Shown piece after piece: positions 10,974 through 19,742 of a stretch of DNA of 64,000 nt. The DNA is from Mycobacterium sp. 852014-52450_SCH5900713. Lineage in GTDB: Bacteria; Actinomycetota; Actinomycetes; Mycobacteriales; Mycobacteriaceae. Below the pieces are notes generated by a model. The model did no database searches. It saw only the letters and a list, made by a program, of their open reading frames with translations, and was not told where the DNA came from. The DNA is taken from assembly GCF_001667075.1 (NCBI RefSeq), contig NZ_LZIL01000035.1, forward strand, positions 216,559-280,558, in the 5' to 3' direction. The number at the start of each line of letters is the position of its first letter. The stretch's first letter is position 1. The position numbers and the translations under genes were made by a program.

Positions 10974-11744
10974 CTACCGGCGTTGTGCCGCGGCCAATCG
11001 CTGAGCAAACTCCGGCGACTGGATGGAGTAGGCCTGGGGGCCGAGCTCCGTGCGCATGGCGAAGACGTGTTGCTCGTGGTCCAGCGATCCCGGGCTGACG
11101 GTGGCGCGCATGGTGGCCTTCGTCGCCAGCACCACCTCGCGCGGGGCGGCCGCGGGCCCCGCGGCGAGCTCCAGCGCTGCGGCGACCGGATCGTCGGCGA
11201 CGGAAAGCGCCAAGCCGTGGCGCACGGCGGCCTCAGCGTCGAAACGCATGCCGAAGAGCAGGGCCGCGCGGGCCACCTGCGGGCCCACCGACCGCTGCAG
11301 CATCCAGGTCGCACCCCCGCCGGGATGCAGGCCGAGCTTCTGGAACCGGGCGTCGAACAGCGCCGCCGGACCGGCGATGCGCACGTCGGCCGCCAGTGCG
11401 AGATTCAGACCCGCGCCGACGGCCGCGCCGTTGACCGCGGCGATGGTGGGCAGCCGGCAGCTGCCGATGGCCATGAAGCCGTCGTAGAGCTGCTGCAGAC
11501 CCGTCTCGGCCTTGTCGCCGCCCGCGGCGCCGAGCGCGCTGAGGTCCGCGCCGGCGCAGAACGCCTTGCCGGCCCCGGTGACCACCAGGGCGTGCACGTC
11601 GGGGTCGGCCTCGACCCGCTCCACGGCGGCGCGCAGGTGCGCGGACATCTCGGCGGTCACCGCGTTGCGCCGGTCGGGGTCGTTGACGGTGACGAGCGCG
11701 ACGCGATTTTCGACGGTGAACAAGACGAGGTCGGATTGGGCCAT
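10974..11744 (-). CDS. echA14: Enoyl-CoA hydratase/isomerase EchA14-like
   Basis: A 256-residue crotonase-fold protein with [16 protein letters not shown] (first oxyanion-hole segment) and [23 protein letters not shown] (second segment). I chose the ATG at 11744 because GGAGGTG precedes it at proper spacing and crotonases start close to this point; the frame is open much further upstream without recognisable sequence. It would hydrate or isomerise an enoyl-CoA in fatty acid oxidation. Position between the bkd operon and lipQ matches echA14 of M. tuberculosis. Downstream of it on the plus-strand map the gene order departs from that species. Confidence 0.85.
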   Translation of the reverse strand: MAQSDLVLFTVENRVALVTVNDPDRRNAVTAEMSAHLRAAVERVEADPDVHALVVTGAGKAFCAGADLSALGAAGGDKAETGLQQLYDGFMAIGSCRLPTIAAVNGAAVGAGLNLALAADVRIAGPAALFDARFQKLGLHPGGGATWMLQRSVGPQVARAALLFGMRFDAEAAVRHGLALSVADDPVAAALELAAGPAAAPREVVLATKATMRATVSPGSLDHEQHVFAMRTELGPQAYSIQSPEFAQRLAAAQRR

Positions 11745-12182
11745 CAGGCACCTCCGCGGCTTGGGTTTGGCGGGTCCGGGCGACGCACGATGCTGTGCCG
11801 TCGGCTGCGACTCCGGGGCAGGGTAAGGGTACTGCGCGACCTGCTCACGGATGACAACCGGTGTGGGCGCGGTCGCTGTGTGTTTCGCCCAATAGGCACC
11901 AGCGGGAACCGTTGCCTTCGCATTCGGTCTTGACCGGCAGGGGATTGGCTTCCCTCGGGACGCGAACGCTATTGGAGGTCGGCTGCGGGCATTTTCAAAG
12001 AATGGTTGTGAAAAAGCGAATGCGTTTGCCATTGGGCGCTCGAGGCAACCCTCAAAAGGGTGCCGAGCACGCCACGTCGTTTAATGACGGGGATGTGATT
12101 CAGGACCGAAAATGCGCGACCACGCTTGAACCGGCGCCCGAGAAGAGTCACACACTGAGCCCAAAGCCTTGACTGCTTTTGC
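11745..12182. other. Intergenic stretch upstream of echA14
   Basis: No gene is supported in these 438 bases. On the minus strand the echA14 frame stays open to 12032, but the composition is Pro/Ala/Ser low-complexity and has no ribosome site. A possible echA14 promoter uses TTGTCA (complement of 11853-11858) and TACCCT (complement of 11827-11832), with a spacing of 20, which is longer than ideal. The right half, from about 11990, is visibly lower in GC than its surroundings and continues into the hypothetical gene that follows, so it may be imported DNA. Confidence 0.35.
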
Positions 12183-12596
12183 TCACCCGCATTCGGGTCT
12201 AGCCAACTTCTTCGCCAGCTGATCGAGCGCCGCTTGGCGCCGTCTGACGGCACATGCTCGTTGATCCCGCTGCGTCCCTTGGATCACCGTGGTTGGGAAC
12301 GTGTCGTAGCGGAACCTCGTGTTCGCATAGTGGATTGCCGCATCGATCATTTCGATGTAACGCTCCGCTTCGTCCACGGCGCACGTGCCCTCGATGCGCT
12401 GGACTTCATCCCAACAGGGATAGGAGGAGTACCGGGCATCGAGCCGTTGCTGCGAAACCTGGGATCCGAAGTAGCCACGCCAGTCTCGGCTTAGCCACCC
12501 CCGTGTCTTGACCTCAACTTTGATCCTGTTCCCCAGCCCGGCTACGAACTTGGGTTCTCCAACTCGCACCACCGGTTGCCAGTCGTCCGACGTCAC
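12183..12596 (-). CDS. Hypothetical protein of unknown family
   Basis: I do not recognise this protein of about 137 residues. I chose the GTG at 12596 because a GAGGGG ribosome site lies eight bases upstream; another GTG at 12605 is too close to that site. It is a soluble, mixed-charge sequence with several aromatic residues (GWLSRDWRGYFGSQ, YSSYPCWDEVQ), a central acidic helix-like stretch (DEAERYIEMIDAAIHYAN) and a basic C-terminus (CAVRRRQAALDQLAKKLA). Three cysteines are spread through the second half. The base composition is lower in GC than neighbouring genes, consistent with lateral acquisition. There is no signal peptide or membrane segment. Confidence 0.5.
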   Translation of the reverse strand: MTSDDWQPVVRVGEPKFVAGLGNRIKVEVKTRGWLSRDWRGYFGSQVSQQRLDARYSSYPCWDEVQRIEGTCAVDEAERYIEMIDAAIHYANTRFRYDTFPTTVIQGTQRDQRACAVRRRQAALDQLAKKLARPECG

Positions 12597-13017
12597 ATCG
12601 ACCACCCCTCGAATAGAGACGCCCTAAGTCATAATCCCCCGGCTAGCGTCATCTGCTCGCACGACACGCCAATTGTCGTTCCCTAACCGTCAATTTGGCA
12701 AACTTTTAGCGACCGGCGGCATCGCGGCACTTGTTGGGAGCCTTTAACGCCGTCGTGTCTTGCGGCGCAGCGACGGTGCGCGAGGCCAGCAAGAATCCGC
12801 AATGGCCTACCGCTGATGTTGATGCCGGCCGCAGAGAGCGCCGGCCCAAAGGCACCGACGGCAGGACGCTAAATGCGAATCGTGGCGGAGAACAAGACTG
12901 CAGACAAGGAAATCGGTTCCGTGCGCCTGGCGATTGGCGGTTCGCGGTTGCACGCCGACTATGAGATGGGCGACGCTTGGGCATCAATGCATTGCGGGGC
13001 TAACGAGGGGACGCGCG
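12597..13017. other. Intergenic stretch between divergent genes
   Basis: This 421-base stretch separates the minus-strand hypothetical gene from the plus-strand DJ-1 gene. It starts with a low-GC segment (about 12620-12720) holding AT-rich runs such as GGCAAACTTTTAGC and becomes GC-rich towards the right. Open frames are present on both strands but none has a ribosome site or recognisable sequence. GAGGGG at 13005-13010 is the ribosome site of the DJ-1 gene. The promoters for both genes should be here; I could not pick a convincing -35/-10 pair. Confidence 0.35.
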
Positions 13018-13710
13018 ATGGCAAAGGTTCTGTTCGTCGTGACCGGCGCAAGTTACTGGACGCTCAAGGACGGCACGAGGCATCCGACGGGCTATTGGGC
13101 CGAGGAGTTCGCCGCCCCGTACCGCGCGCTCACCGACGCCGGTCACGAGGTCGTGGTGGCCACCCCGAAAGGTGTTGTGCCGCATGTGGATGTGATGAGC
13201 CTGCGTCCGTCGATGGCCGGCAGTGAAGAGATCGCCCGGGAGCTGGAGGAGATCCTGCGCTCCGCAGAGGAATTGCGCCGGCCGATCGAGTTGGCCGACG
13301 CCCGCCTCGAGGACTATGACGCCGTCTACTACCCGGGCGGGCACGGCCCGATGGAGGACCTGTGGCAGGACGCGGACTCAGGCCGGCTGCTGACCGCGGC
13401 ACTCGCGTCCGGCAAGCCGCTGGCCATCGTCTGTCACGCTCCGGTCGCCCTCATGGCGACTCGGCGAAACGGGGCTTCACCATTCGCCGGTTACCAGGTC
13501 ACGGCTTACACCAACGACGAAGAGGACGCCGTCGGCCTGCGAGAGAAGGCGCGCTGGACCGCCGAGGACGAACTGGTGAAGCTGGGCGTCGACTTCTCCC
13601 GCGGCGAGGTCTGGAAGCCCTACACGGTGAAAGACCGCAATCTCTTCACGGGTCAGAATCCGGCCTCGGCGGCCCCTTTGGCGAAAGAGTTCATGAAGGA
13701 ACTCCGTTAA
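13018..13710 (+). CDS. DJ-1/PfpI family protein (type 1 glutamine amidotransferase-like, Hsp31-type)
   Basis: The 230-residue protein starts at the ATG of MAKVLFVVTG, eight bases after GAGGGG. It has the DJ-1/PfpI fold with the nucleophile elbow AIVCHAPVAL (Cys139, His140) and the N-terminal GYWAEEFAAPY region supplying a conserved glutamate. YYPGGHGPMEDLW is the usual strand-turn before the elbow. Size and motifs fit the Hsp31/class III branch, whose members act as chaperones, glyoxalases or deglycases on methylglyoxal-type damage. Which activity applies cannot be told from the sequence. About 100 bases separate it from the ATP-grasp gene on the same strand, so co-transcription is possible. 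Confidence 0.82.
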   Translation: MAKVLFVVTGASYWTLKDGTRHPTGYWAEEFAAPYRALTDAGHEVVVATPKGVVPHVDVMSLRPSMAGSEEIARELEEILRSAEELRRPIELADARLEDYDAVYYPGGHGPMEDLWQDADSGRLLTAALASGKPLAIVCHAPVALMATRRNGASPFAGYQVTAYTNDEEDAVGLREKARWTAEDELVKLGVDFSRGEVWKPYTVKDRNLFTGQNPASAAPLAKEFMKELR

Positions 13711-13809
13711 GGGAGTGCCGCAGGCCATGCGGGTTCACACTTGTGGAATGAACCTCTGTGATTGCACCGCCTATGCGCTGAGCGCAGCGCCCCCGCGGGT
13801 GGCCTGATC

Positions 13810-15285
13810 GTGCCCGCCGGTGGGCCCGAGCTGGAGCCGCGCCGCCCGTTGAAAGGCCTCTCGGACATCCGCGCGTTCTTTCACACGAACAAGGTGCCGC
13901 TGTACTTCATCTCGCCGACCCCGTTCAACCTGCTAGGCGTCGACCGCTGGATACGAAACTTCTTCTACCTGACCTACTTTGACTCTTTCGAGGGCACACA
14001 CTCGCGCGTGTTCGTGCCCCGGCGACGTGACCGCCGCGATTTCGACTCGATGGACGAGGTGTGCAGCCACCTGCTGTCCGATTCCGAGACGCTCGAGTTC
14101 ATCGCCGGTAAAGGTCCCGGCGGCAAGTGCTGCTTTGTGATGATGAACGAGGAAATCCAGGCCCTCGCGCGGTCCGCGGGCCTCGAGGTCATGCATCCGC
14201 CGATCGAGCTGCGTAATCGCCTGGGCTCCAAGATCGTCATGACGCACCTGGCCAGCGAGGCGGGGGTGCCGAGCGTGCCAAACACGATCGGGCGGGCCGG
14301 CTCCTACGACGAACTGCTGGCGCTCGCACAAGGCGCCGGGTTAGGGGATGACCTCGTCATCTCGATCGCGTACGGCAATGCCGGCAGCGGGACGTTCTTT
14401 GTGCACGGTCAGCGCGACTGGGACCAGCACGCCGGTAACCTGGTCGGGCAGGACCTCAAGGTCATGAAGCGCATCCGCAATGTGGAGGTGTGCCTCGAGG
14501 GTGCAGTGACCCGCCACGGCACGGTGGTCGGCCCAGCGATGACCAGTCTCGTCGGTTATTCGGAGCTGACGCCGAGCCGGGGCAGCTGGTGTGGCAATGA
14601 CATCTGGCACGAGGTGCTGCCGCCCGCCCAGACGCATGCCGCGCGAGAAATGGTGACAAAGCTGGGCGACGTCATGCGCCGCGAGGGTTATCTCGGTTAT
14701 TTCGAGGTGGACCTGCTGCACGACCTCGACTCCGACGAGCTCTACCTCGGCGAGGTGAATCCGCGCCTGAGCGGCGCGAGTCCGATGACGAACCTGACCA
14801 CCGAGGCCTACGCCGACATGCCGCTGTTCCTCTTTCACCTGCTCGAGTACATGGACGTGGAGTACGAGCTCGACATCGATGAGATCAACTCCCGCTGGGA
14901 GCGCGGCTACGGCGAGGACGAGGTCTGGGGCCAGGTGATCCTCACCGAGACCTCGCCGGATATCGAGATCTTCACCGCGACGCCACGCACCGGGGTATGG
15001 CGCATCGACGACGACGGTCGGGTCTCCTTTTCGCGGACCGCCAACGACTGGGCCACGCTGCTCGACGGCTCCGAGGCCTTTTACATGCGGGTCGCGGCGC
15101 CCGGCGACTTGCGTTCCGAGGGGGCCCAACTCGGCGTGCTCGTCACCCGCGCACACCTGCAGACGGACGACTATCAGCTCAGCGACCGCTGCCAGCGCTG
15201 GGTCAAAGGTATGAAGGCGAAGTTCACCTCAACGCCCCTGACCCCCGCCGCGCCGATCGTCTCGCGACTCGTCGCGCGCGCGTGA
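13810..15285 (+). CDS. ATP-grasp domain protein, biotin carboxylase/carboxylate-amine ligase-like
   Basis: About 491 residues from the GTG at 13810, which follows GGGTGG; a TTG at 13762 in frame would add 16 residues. The centre and C-terminal half form an ATP-grasp domain: RNRLGSKIVMTHLASEAGVP is the typical subdomain A region, and GEVNPRLSGASPM is the Mg-ATP-binding signature. The family joins a carboxylate to an amine or thiol through an acyl phosphate. The first 110 or so residues (YFISPTPFNLLGVDRWIRNF) and the last 100 are not familiar to me. The stop overlaps the start of the SxxK hydrolase by four bases (GTGA), which implies a joint function. The substrate is unknown. Confidence 0.78.
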   Translation: MPAGGPELEPRRPLKGLSDIRAFFHTNKVPLYFISPTPFNLLGVDRWIRNFFYLTYFDSFEGTHSRVFVPRRRDRRDFDSMDEVCSHLLSDSETLEFIAGKGPGGKCCFVMMNEEIQALARSAGLEVMHPPIELRNRLGSKIVMTHLASEAGVPSVPNTIGRAGSYDELLALAQGAGLGDDLVISIAYGNAGSGTFFVHGQRDWDQHAGNLVGQDLKVMKRIRNVEVCLEGAVTRHGTVVGPAMTSLVGYSELTPSRGSWCGNDIWHEVLPPAQTHAAREMVTKLGDVMRREGYLGYFEVDLLHDLDSDELYLGEVNPRLSGASPMTNLTTEAYADMPLFLFHLLEYMDVEYELDIDEINSRWERGYGEDEVWGQVILTETSPDIEIFTATPRTGVWRIDDDGRVSFSRTANDWATLLDGSEAFYMRVAAPGDLRSEGAQLGVLVTRAHLQTDDYQLSDRCQRWVKGMKAKFTSTPLTPAAPIVSRLVARA

Positions 15286-16460
15286 GCCGCCCGGCCGGTA
15301 TCGCACTGCACAACTGGCTGTCGCCGCCGTACGCGCGGTGGTCCTTCCAGCATGTAGAAGACATGGTGCCGACCGCAGTAATCCCCAGGGGGGCCGGGCC
15401 GGTCGCGCGCCTGCCAGCCGCCCGTGCTCCCGTGGCCGAGATTTCGGTGACCAACACCAACGGGACGGCCACCACCGTCGGCGCGGTAATGGCCGCCACC
15501 GTCACCGACGGGTGGGCCGTCGCCCACCGCGGCTCGACGGTGGCCGAGGAGTACCTGGACGGCATGACGGCCACGACCCGGCACCTGCTGTTCTCGGTGA
15601 GCAAGTCGATGGTGGCGGCGGTGGCAGGCGGGTTGCACGGCTCCGGTGCGATCGATCTTGACGCGCCGGTCACGAGATACGTTCCCGCCCTGGCCAATTC
15701 CGGCTACGCCGGCGCGACGGTGCGCCACCTGCTGGACATGAGGTCGGGCATCGCCTTCTCCGAAAATTACGACGATCCGGCCGCCGAGATCCACCGTCTC
15801 GACCAGGCGATGGGGTGGGCACCCAAGAGCGGCCCGGACGTCCCTGCCACGCTGCACGACTTCCTGCTGACCCTGCGGCAGAAGTCGGCTCACGGCGGAC
15901 CGTTCGAATATCGCTCGTGTGAAACGGACGTCCTCGGCTGGATCTGCGAGGTCGCTGCCGGCCAGCGGATGCCCGAATTGATGTCGGAACTGTTGTGGAG
16001 TCGGATCGGCGCCCACCGCGACGCCACCATTGCCGTCGACTCGGTCGGGACCGGGTTTTGCGACGGCGGCATCAGCGCCTGTCTCACCGACATGATCCGG
16101 TTCGGCTCGCTGTTCCTGCGCGACGGTGTCTCGCTGACCGGGGAGCAAGTGGTGCCGGCGGCGTGGATCGCCGACACCCTCGACGGCGGCGCCGACTCCC
16201 GTCAGGCATTCGCCGCCAGCCCCGATCACGACACCGATCTGCCCGGCGGGATGTACCGCAACCAGATGTGGTTCCCGTACCCGGGCAGCAACGTGGTGTT
16301 GTGCCTGGGCATGTGCGGTCAGATGGTCTACGTCAACCGCTCCGCGGAGGTCGTCGCCGCCAAGGTGTCCACCCAGCCGCACTCCCATGAGCCGCACATG
16401 TTGGACACGCTGCGTGCGTTCGACGCGGTGGCACACGAACTGGCCGGGGTCACCGGTTAG
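15282..16460 (+). CDS. Serine hydrolase, beta-lactamase/NylB-like family
   Basis: A 392-residue penicillin-recognising-type hydrolase started at the GTG overlapping the ATP-grasp stop. The nucleophile motif SxxK is SVSK (Ser105, Lys108), and Tyr210 in FEYRSCETD fits the second active-site motif. These spacings are close to those of 6-aminohexanoate-dimer hydrolase NylB (Ser112, Lys115, Tyr215 as I recall). The third motif is not a clear KTG; GMCGQ near the C-terminus may take its place. There is no signal peptide, so it is probably cytoplasmic. Members cleave amides or esters; coupled to an amide-forming ATP-grasp enzyme it could hydrolyse or remodel that product. Confidence 0.82.
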   Translation: MSRPAGIALHNWLSPPYARWSFQHVEDMVPTAVIPRGAGPVARLPAARAPVAEISVTNTNGTATTVGAVMAATVTDGWAVAHRGSTVAEEYLDGMTATTRHLLFSVSKSMVAAVAGGLHGSGAIDLDAPVTRYVPALANSGYAGATVRHLLDMRSGIAFSENYDDPAAEIHRLDQAMGWAPKSGPDVPATLHDFLLTLRQKSAHGGPFEYRSCETDVLGWICEVAAGQRMPELMSELLWSRIGAHRDATIAVDSVGTGFCDGGISACLTDMIRFGSLFLRDGVSLTGEQVVPAAWIADTLDGGADSRQAFAASPDHDTDLPGGMYRNQMWFPYPGSNVVLCLGMCGQMVYVNRSAEVVAAKVSTQPHSHEPHMLDTLRAFDAVAHELAGVTG

Positions 16461-16475
16461 TGCCTGCCGTCGGCG

Positions 16476-17033
16476 TCAGGTGTGGACGATCCAGCCCGCT
16501 TCGGTGAAGGGAGCGGGTTGCGCGGGATCGTTGATCGTGATGTACAGGTCGCCTGCCGCAGGCATAGCGAAGCCCACGAAACCATGCGTGGTCTGCCCGT
16601 CCTGAAGGCCGCCCGACTGCAGCGGGGGCATCTTGTCGAGCCTCTGGTAGTCGACCGCGAGCGTTGCCGGCTGGGGCGCATTGTCGGGATGGGTCAACGG
16701 CTGACTGCCGCCGCCGTAACCCGCGAATATGTAGTTCCGGTCGAATTGGAAGAACCGGTGGGACGTCGCGGTGATGGTCAATTCCACGACGTTGCAGCCG
16801 GGGCCAGACGGATTCGCAAAATGCGAGGCGCACCCCGGCGGCAACCACGTTGCACTGTCGACAGTGATGTCTGCGGTCGCGCCGCCGGCCGACCGCACAT
16901 GCACGGGCACACCCAACTGACCGATGGGAAACGGTGGATTCTCGGGCGTGGGATCAGCCGATGCGATGGGACCCGAGCATGCGGCAATGGCCACGGCAAC
17001 CGCGGCTGCAGGAATCACCGATTCCGCGCGCAC
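16476..17033 (-). CDS. Exported MPT63/DUF1942-like protein, possible lipoprotein
   Basis: The 185-residue protein starts with a signal sequence (AAAVAVAIAACSGPIASADP). IAAC matches a relaxed lipobox with Cys19, while ASA at 23-25 would serve for ordinary signal peptidase cleavage, so lipoprotein status is open. The mature part is all-beta in character and resembles the immunoglobulin-like MPT63 group by layout: GQLG near the start, a central strand pattern and a late QTTHGFVGFAMP stretch. Two cysteines (GCASHF and GPGCNV) could form a disulfide. It is convergent with the serine hydrolase, 15 bases apart. Function of the family is unknown; members are secreted antigens. Confidence 0.65.
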   Translation of the reverse strand: MRAESVIPAAAVAVAIAACSGPIASADPTPENPPFPIGQLGVPVHVRSAGGATADITVDSATWLPPGCASHFANPSGPGCNVVELTITATSHRFFQFDRNYIFAGYGGGSQPLTHPDNAPQPATLAVDYQRLDKMPPLQSGGLQDGQTTHGFVGFAMPAAGDLYITINDPAQPAPFTEAGWIVHT

Positions 17034-17163
17034 CCGGGGGGGTTACCCGCAGCGCTGCCGCACGCAAACCCGTCCGAATAGTTGGTCGGGAGCTAGTCAC
17101 GGTTCCTCGAACGCTTATCGATCGCGGCACACGCGCTCGCGGCACAGAAACGATAAGGAACTG

Positions 17164-18654
17164 CTACCTGCCATCCGGCGCTTGCGCGGTATGTCGAGTG
17201 CAGGGGTCTTGGCAGGCGCAATTAACCCCGGGCAGTACTTGGTGTGCGACGCCGACGCCGCTGTGAATGGTGACGACCGCGACGATCCCGCCGCTCGCGG
17301 AAAGTGCTGCGGCAATGAGCATTGCAACTGCGAAGCCATGGCCGAGGGGTTGCCCGATGCCGGCATCGATTCCGGCCACGGTTGGCAAGGCCGCGACGGC
17401 GAGCAGTCCGGCGAGGCGCGCGACGGCGTTGTTGACGCCTGAAGCGGTTCCGGCAAGCTCCTCCGGCACGGCGGCGAGGACCGCCGCGGTGAGCGGCGCG
17501 ACGGTGATCGCCAAACCGAGGCCGAAGACCGCGACTGCGGGCAGCACCGCTTCGAAGTATGACGCCCCCGGGGTGATGCGGGCCATCAACGCCAGTCCGG
17601 CTGCGGCAAACAGGGGGCCTACCGTCATGGGCAGCCGCGGACCCAGGCGCTCGGCGAAGGCACCGGCGCACGGCGAGCCGAGCAACATGATGATGGTGGT
17701 CGGCAGGGTTGCGAGGCCGGCAGCTAACGCCGAGTAGTGCAGGGTTTGCTGCAACTGTAGTGCCAGCAAAAAGAGAGCGCCCCCGAGCGCGGCATAGACG
17801 GCGAGCGTGGTGAGGTTCGCGCCGGTGAATTGGCGCAAGCGAAATAAGCGCAGGGGTAGGACCGGGGCGGCGGCACGCGTCTCGATCAACGCAAACGTCA
17901 CGAGTGCCGCTACGCCAATTGTGGCGGCTGCCACGGTGATTGGCGTCCAGCCGCGAGAAGGCGCTTCGATCAGCGCATAGATCATTCCGGCGAGGCCGAC
18001 CATCACCGCGGCGGCGCCCAGGACATCCGGGCGTCCTCGCGCGGCGGTGTTGCGCGATTCGGGAACGTGACGAGCCGTAATCCACCCGGCGGCGGCGGCC
18101 AGCGGAATGTTCAAGAAGAAGATCCACCGCCAGGACGCGGCGTCGACAAGCCAACCGCCGATCAACGGGCCGAGTGCCGTGGTTACCCCGGACATGCCTG
18201 CCCAAATCCCCACGGCACGCGCCCGGTCTTGGTCTCTGATTCCGACGTCGATCAATGCAAGGCTGCCGGGAACCAACGCTGCCGCGCCGACGCCCTGAAC
18301 GATGCGTGCGCCGATCAACCAGCTCACGGTCGGCGATAGTCCGCAGGCGAGCGAGGCCGCGGTGAAAACGGCCAAGCCGCTGAGAAACACACGGCGCCGA
18401 CCATAACGGTCGCCCGCCGCGCCTCCGGAGAGCAGCAACGCCGTCAGCGACAGCAGATAGCCGTCGAGTACCCACTGCTGGCCGGCCAACCCGGTACGCA
18501 GGTCCCGCCCGATAGCGGGGAGCGCGACGTTGACCACGGTGCTGTCGAGAAACGCGATGCCGGAGCCAAGGACCGCCGCTGCGACCAGCCACCGTGCAGC
18601 GGACGACGTCAACGGCACTCGCTGCGCGGCAATGACTTTCCGTTCGGTGGTCAT
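17164..18654 (-). CDS. MFS drug exporter, DHA2 family (14 membrane segments)
   Basis: This 496-residue transporter has the DHA2 features LDSTVVNVALPAI in the first helix, GDRYGRRRVF as motif A between helices 2 and 3, and a motif C-like stretch ALGPLIGGWL in helix 5. Hydrophobic segments continue to the C-terminus and are consistent with 14 helices. I start it at the ATG of MTTERK, which overlaps the stop of the DUF5996 gene (ATGA); an upstream ATG at 18678 is possible. It would export hydrophobic compounds using the proton gradient. The last 30 residues are Cys-containing and hydrophilic and probably face the cytoplasm. Confidence 0.85.
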   Translation of the reverse strand: MTTERKVIAAQRVPLTSSAARWLVAAAVLGSGIAFLDSTVVNVALPAIGRDLRTGLAGQQWVLDGYLLSLTALLLSGGAAGDRYGRRRVFLSGLAVFTAASLACGLSPTVSWLIGARIVQGVGAAALVPGSLALIDVGIRDQDRARAVGIWAGMSGVTTALGPLIGGWLVDAASWRWIFFLNIPLAAAAGWITARHVPESRNTAARGRPDVLGAAAVMVGLAGMIYALIEAPSRGWTPITVAAATIGVAALVTFALIETRAAAPVLPLRLFRLRQFTGANLTTLAVYAALGGALFLLALQLQQTLHYSALAAGLATLPTTIIMLLGSPCAGAFAERLGPRLPMTVGPLFAAAGLALMARITPGASYFEAVLPAVAVFGLGLAITVAPLTAAVLAAVPEELAGTASGVNNAVARLAGLLAVAALPTVAGIDAGIGQPLGHGFAVAMLIAAALSASGGIVAVVTIHSGVGVAHQVLPGVNCACQDPCTRHTAQAPDGR

Positions 18655-19592
18655 CCTCGTGTTCGGTAGGCGCTCCACCGATCCGGGTCGTCTTCCAACG
18701 CGGCACGGTCCCAGCCGGCATTGATGGCCGCCGCTTCATAGGTGTCTTGGAGAAAACCGAGCAGCGTCCGATCCGGATCAGCCGCCTGCCGGACAACCTC
18801 ATACGGTAAGACGTACTCACCGAGCTCTTTGCGGTAGCCAGCGTTTGCGGGACCGACGGCGTGGTCACCGAACCCGTCGGGCTCCGGATAGGCGTAAGCG
18901 TAGAACGCGCCCTCGTCACCCCCGCCGGGCCAGAACCCGCAGCTGCTCAGTTCGTGTGAGTAGCCCTCGACCATGACCCAGTCTCCGCAATTCGGCGCCC
19001 CGCCGGGATGGCGGGGTGCTTTGCGGCCGGAAAACCGAGTGCACGCGAGATCCATTGCGCCCCAGAAGAAATGTACCGGGCTGACCTTGCCGATAAAGCG
19101 GGACCGGAATTGACCAAGTACCCGGTCGGCCTGCAGGAGCTGGCGCCAGAACAGGTTGGCGGCGGCAGGGTCGTACGACGCGTGCTCGCTGTCCTCGGCG
19201 AACGGCAGGGCTGGGTCAACTTCGTTAGGATGCGATTGGATGCTTGTGGTGAGTCCTAATTCATCCAGTGTCCGCATGGTCTGCGCGTAGAACTCGGCGA
19301 CCGACATCGGTTTCAGCGCCACGGCACGGGTGGCTCCGGTGCTGCTCCGAATCAGCAACTGGTGATCTATGAAGTCGAATTCGATGTCGAAAACCTCGGT
19401 CCCGTACGGGATCGTCGAAGTCGTCAGCCCACGGGGAGTCACGTACGAAGTGACCTGCCACCAATGGTTGACCATCGGCGAATGAGCGAGTCGGACCTTG
19501 CCGACGATCTGCATCCACATGTGCAGTGTGGCCCGCGTCGGCGCCCAGTCGTCAATTCGCAGGCTCGGCCACGCATCGCTGGGTTGCGCCAT
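18651..19592 (-). CDS. DUF5996 family protein
   Basis: The 313-residue soluble protein opens with the family signature WPSLRIDDWAPTRATLHMW followed by QIVGKVRLA, typical of DUF5996. No catalytic motif is known to me. The chosen ATG at 19592 has a CAGGAG ribosome site; an upstream TTG or ATG at 19646 would add a basic 18-residue stretch. It is translationally coupled to the MFS exporter, so it may be a partner or a modifying protein for the exported compound, though this is inference. It is divergent from the monooxygenase remnant. Confidence 0.75.
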   Translation of the reverse strand: MAQPSDAWPSLRIDDWAPTRATLHMWMQIVGKVRLAHSPMVNHWWQVTSYVTPRGLTTSTIPYGTEVFDIEFDFIDHQLLIRSSTGATRAVALKPMSVAEFYAQTMRTLDELGLTTSIQSHPNEVDPALPFAEDSEHASYDPAAANLFWRQLLQADRVLGQFRSRFIGKVSPVHFFWGAMDLACTRFSGRKAPRHPGGAPNCGDWVMVEGYSHELSSCGFWPGGGDEGAFYAYAYPEPDGFGDHAVGPANAGYRKELGEYVLPYEVVRQAADPDRTLLGFLQDTYEAAAINAGWDRAALEDDPDRWSAYRTRG

Positions 19593-19742
19593 TGGCTGAT
19601 CACTCCTGGCTCGGTGCCGCTTCCGTGCGGCCAGGCGTTTAGTCAAGCACTTACCCGCGCTGTGGACGAGGCGTAAGGTCTTTTCACGCGCCGCGGCCTA
19701 TTCGGACATAGGGGGTCCTTAAGCGCACCGCGGTCGTTAGGT

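Noticed and set aside
12873..13226. Plus-strand frame overlapping the start of the DJ-1 gene
   Set aside because: Different frame from the well supported DJ-1 protein, with low-complexity Arg/Gly sequence.
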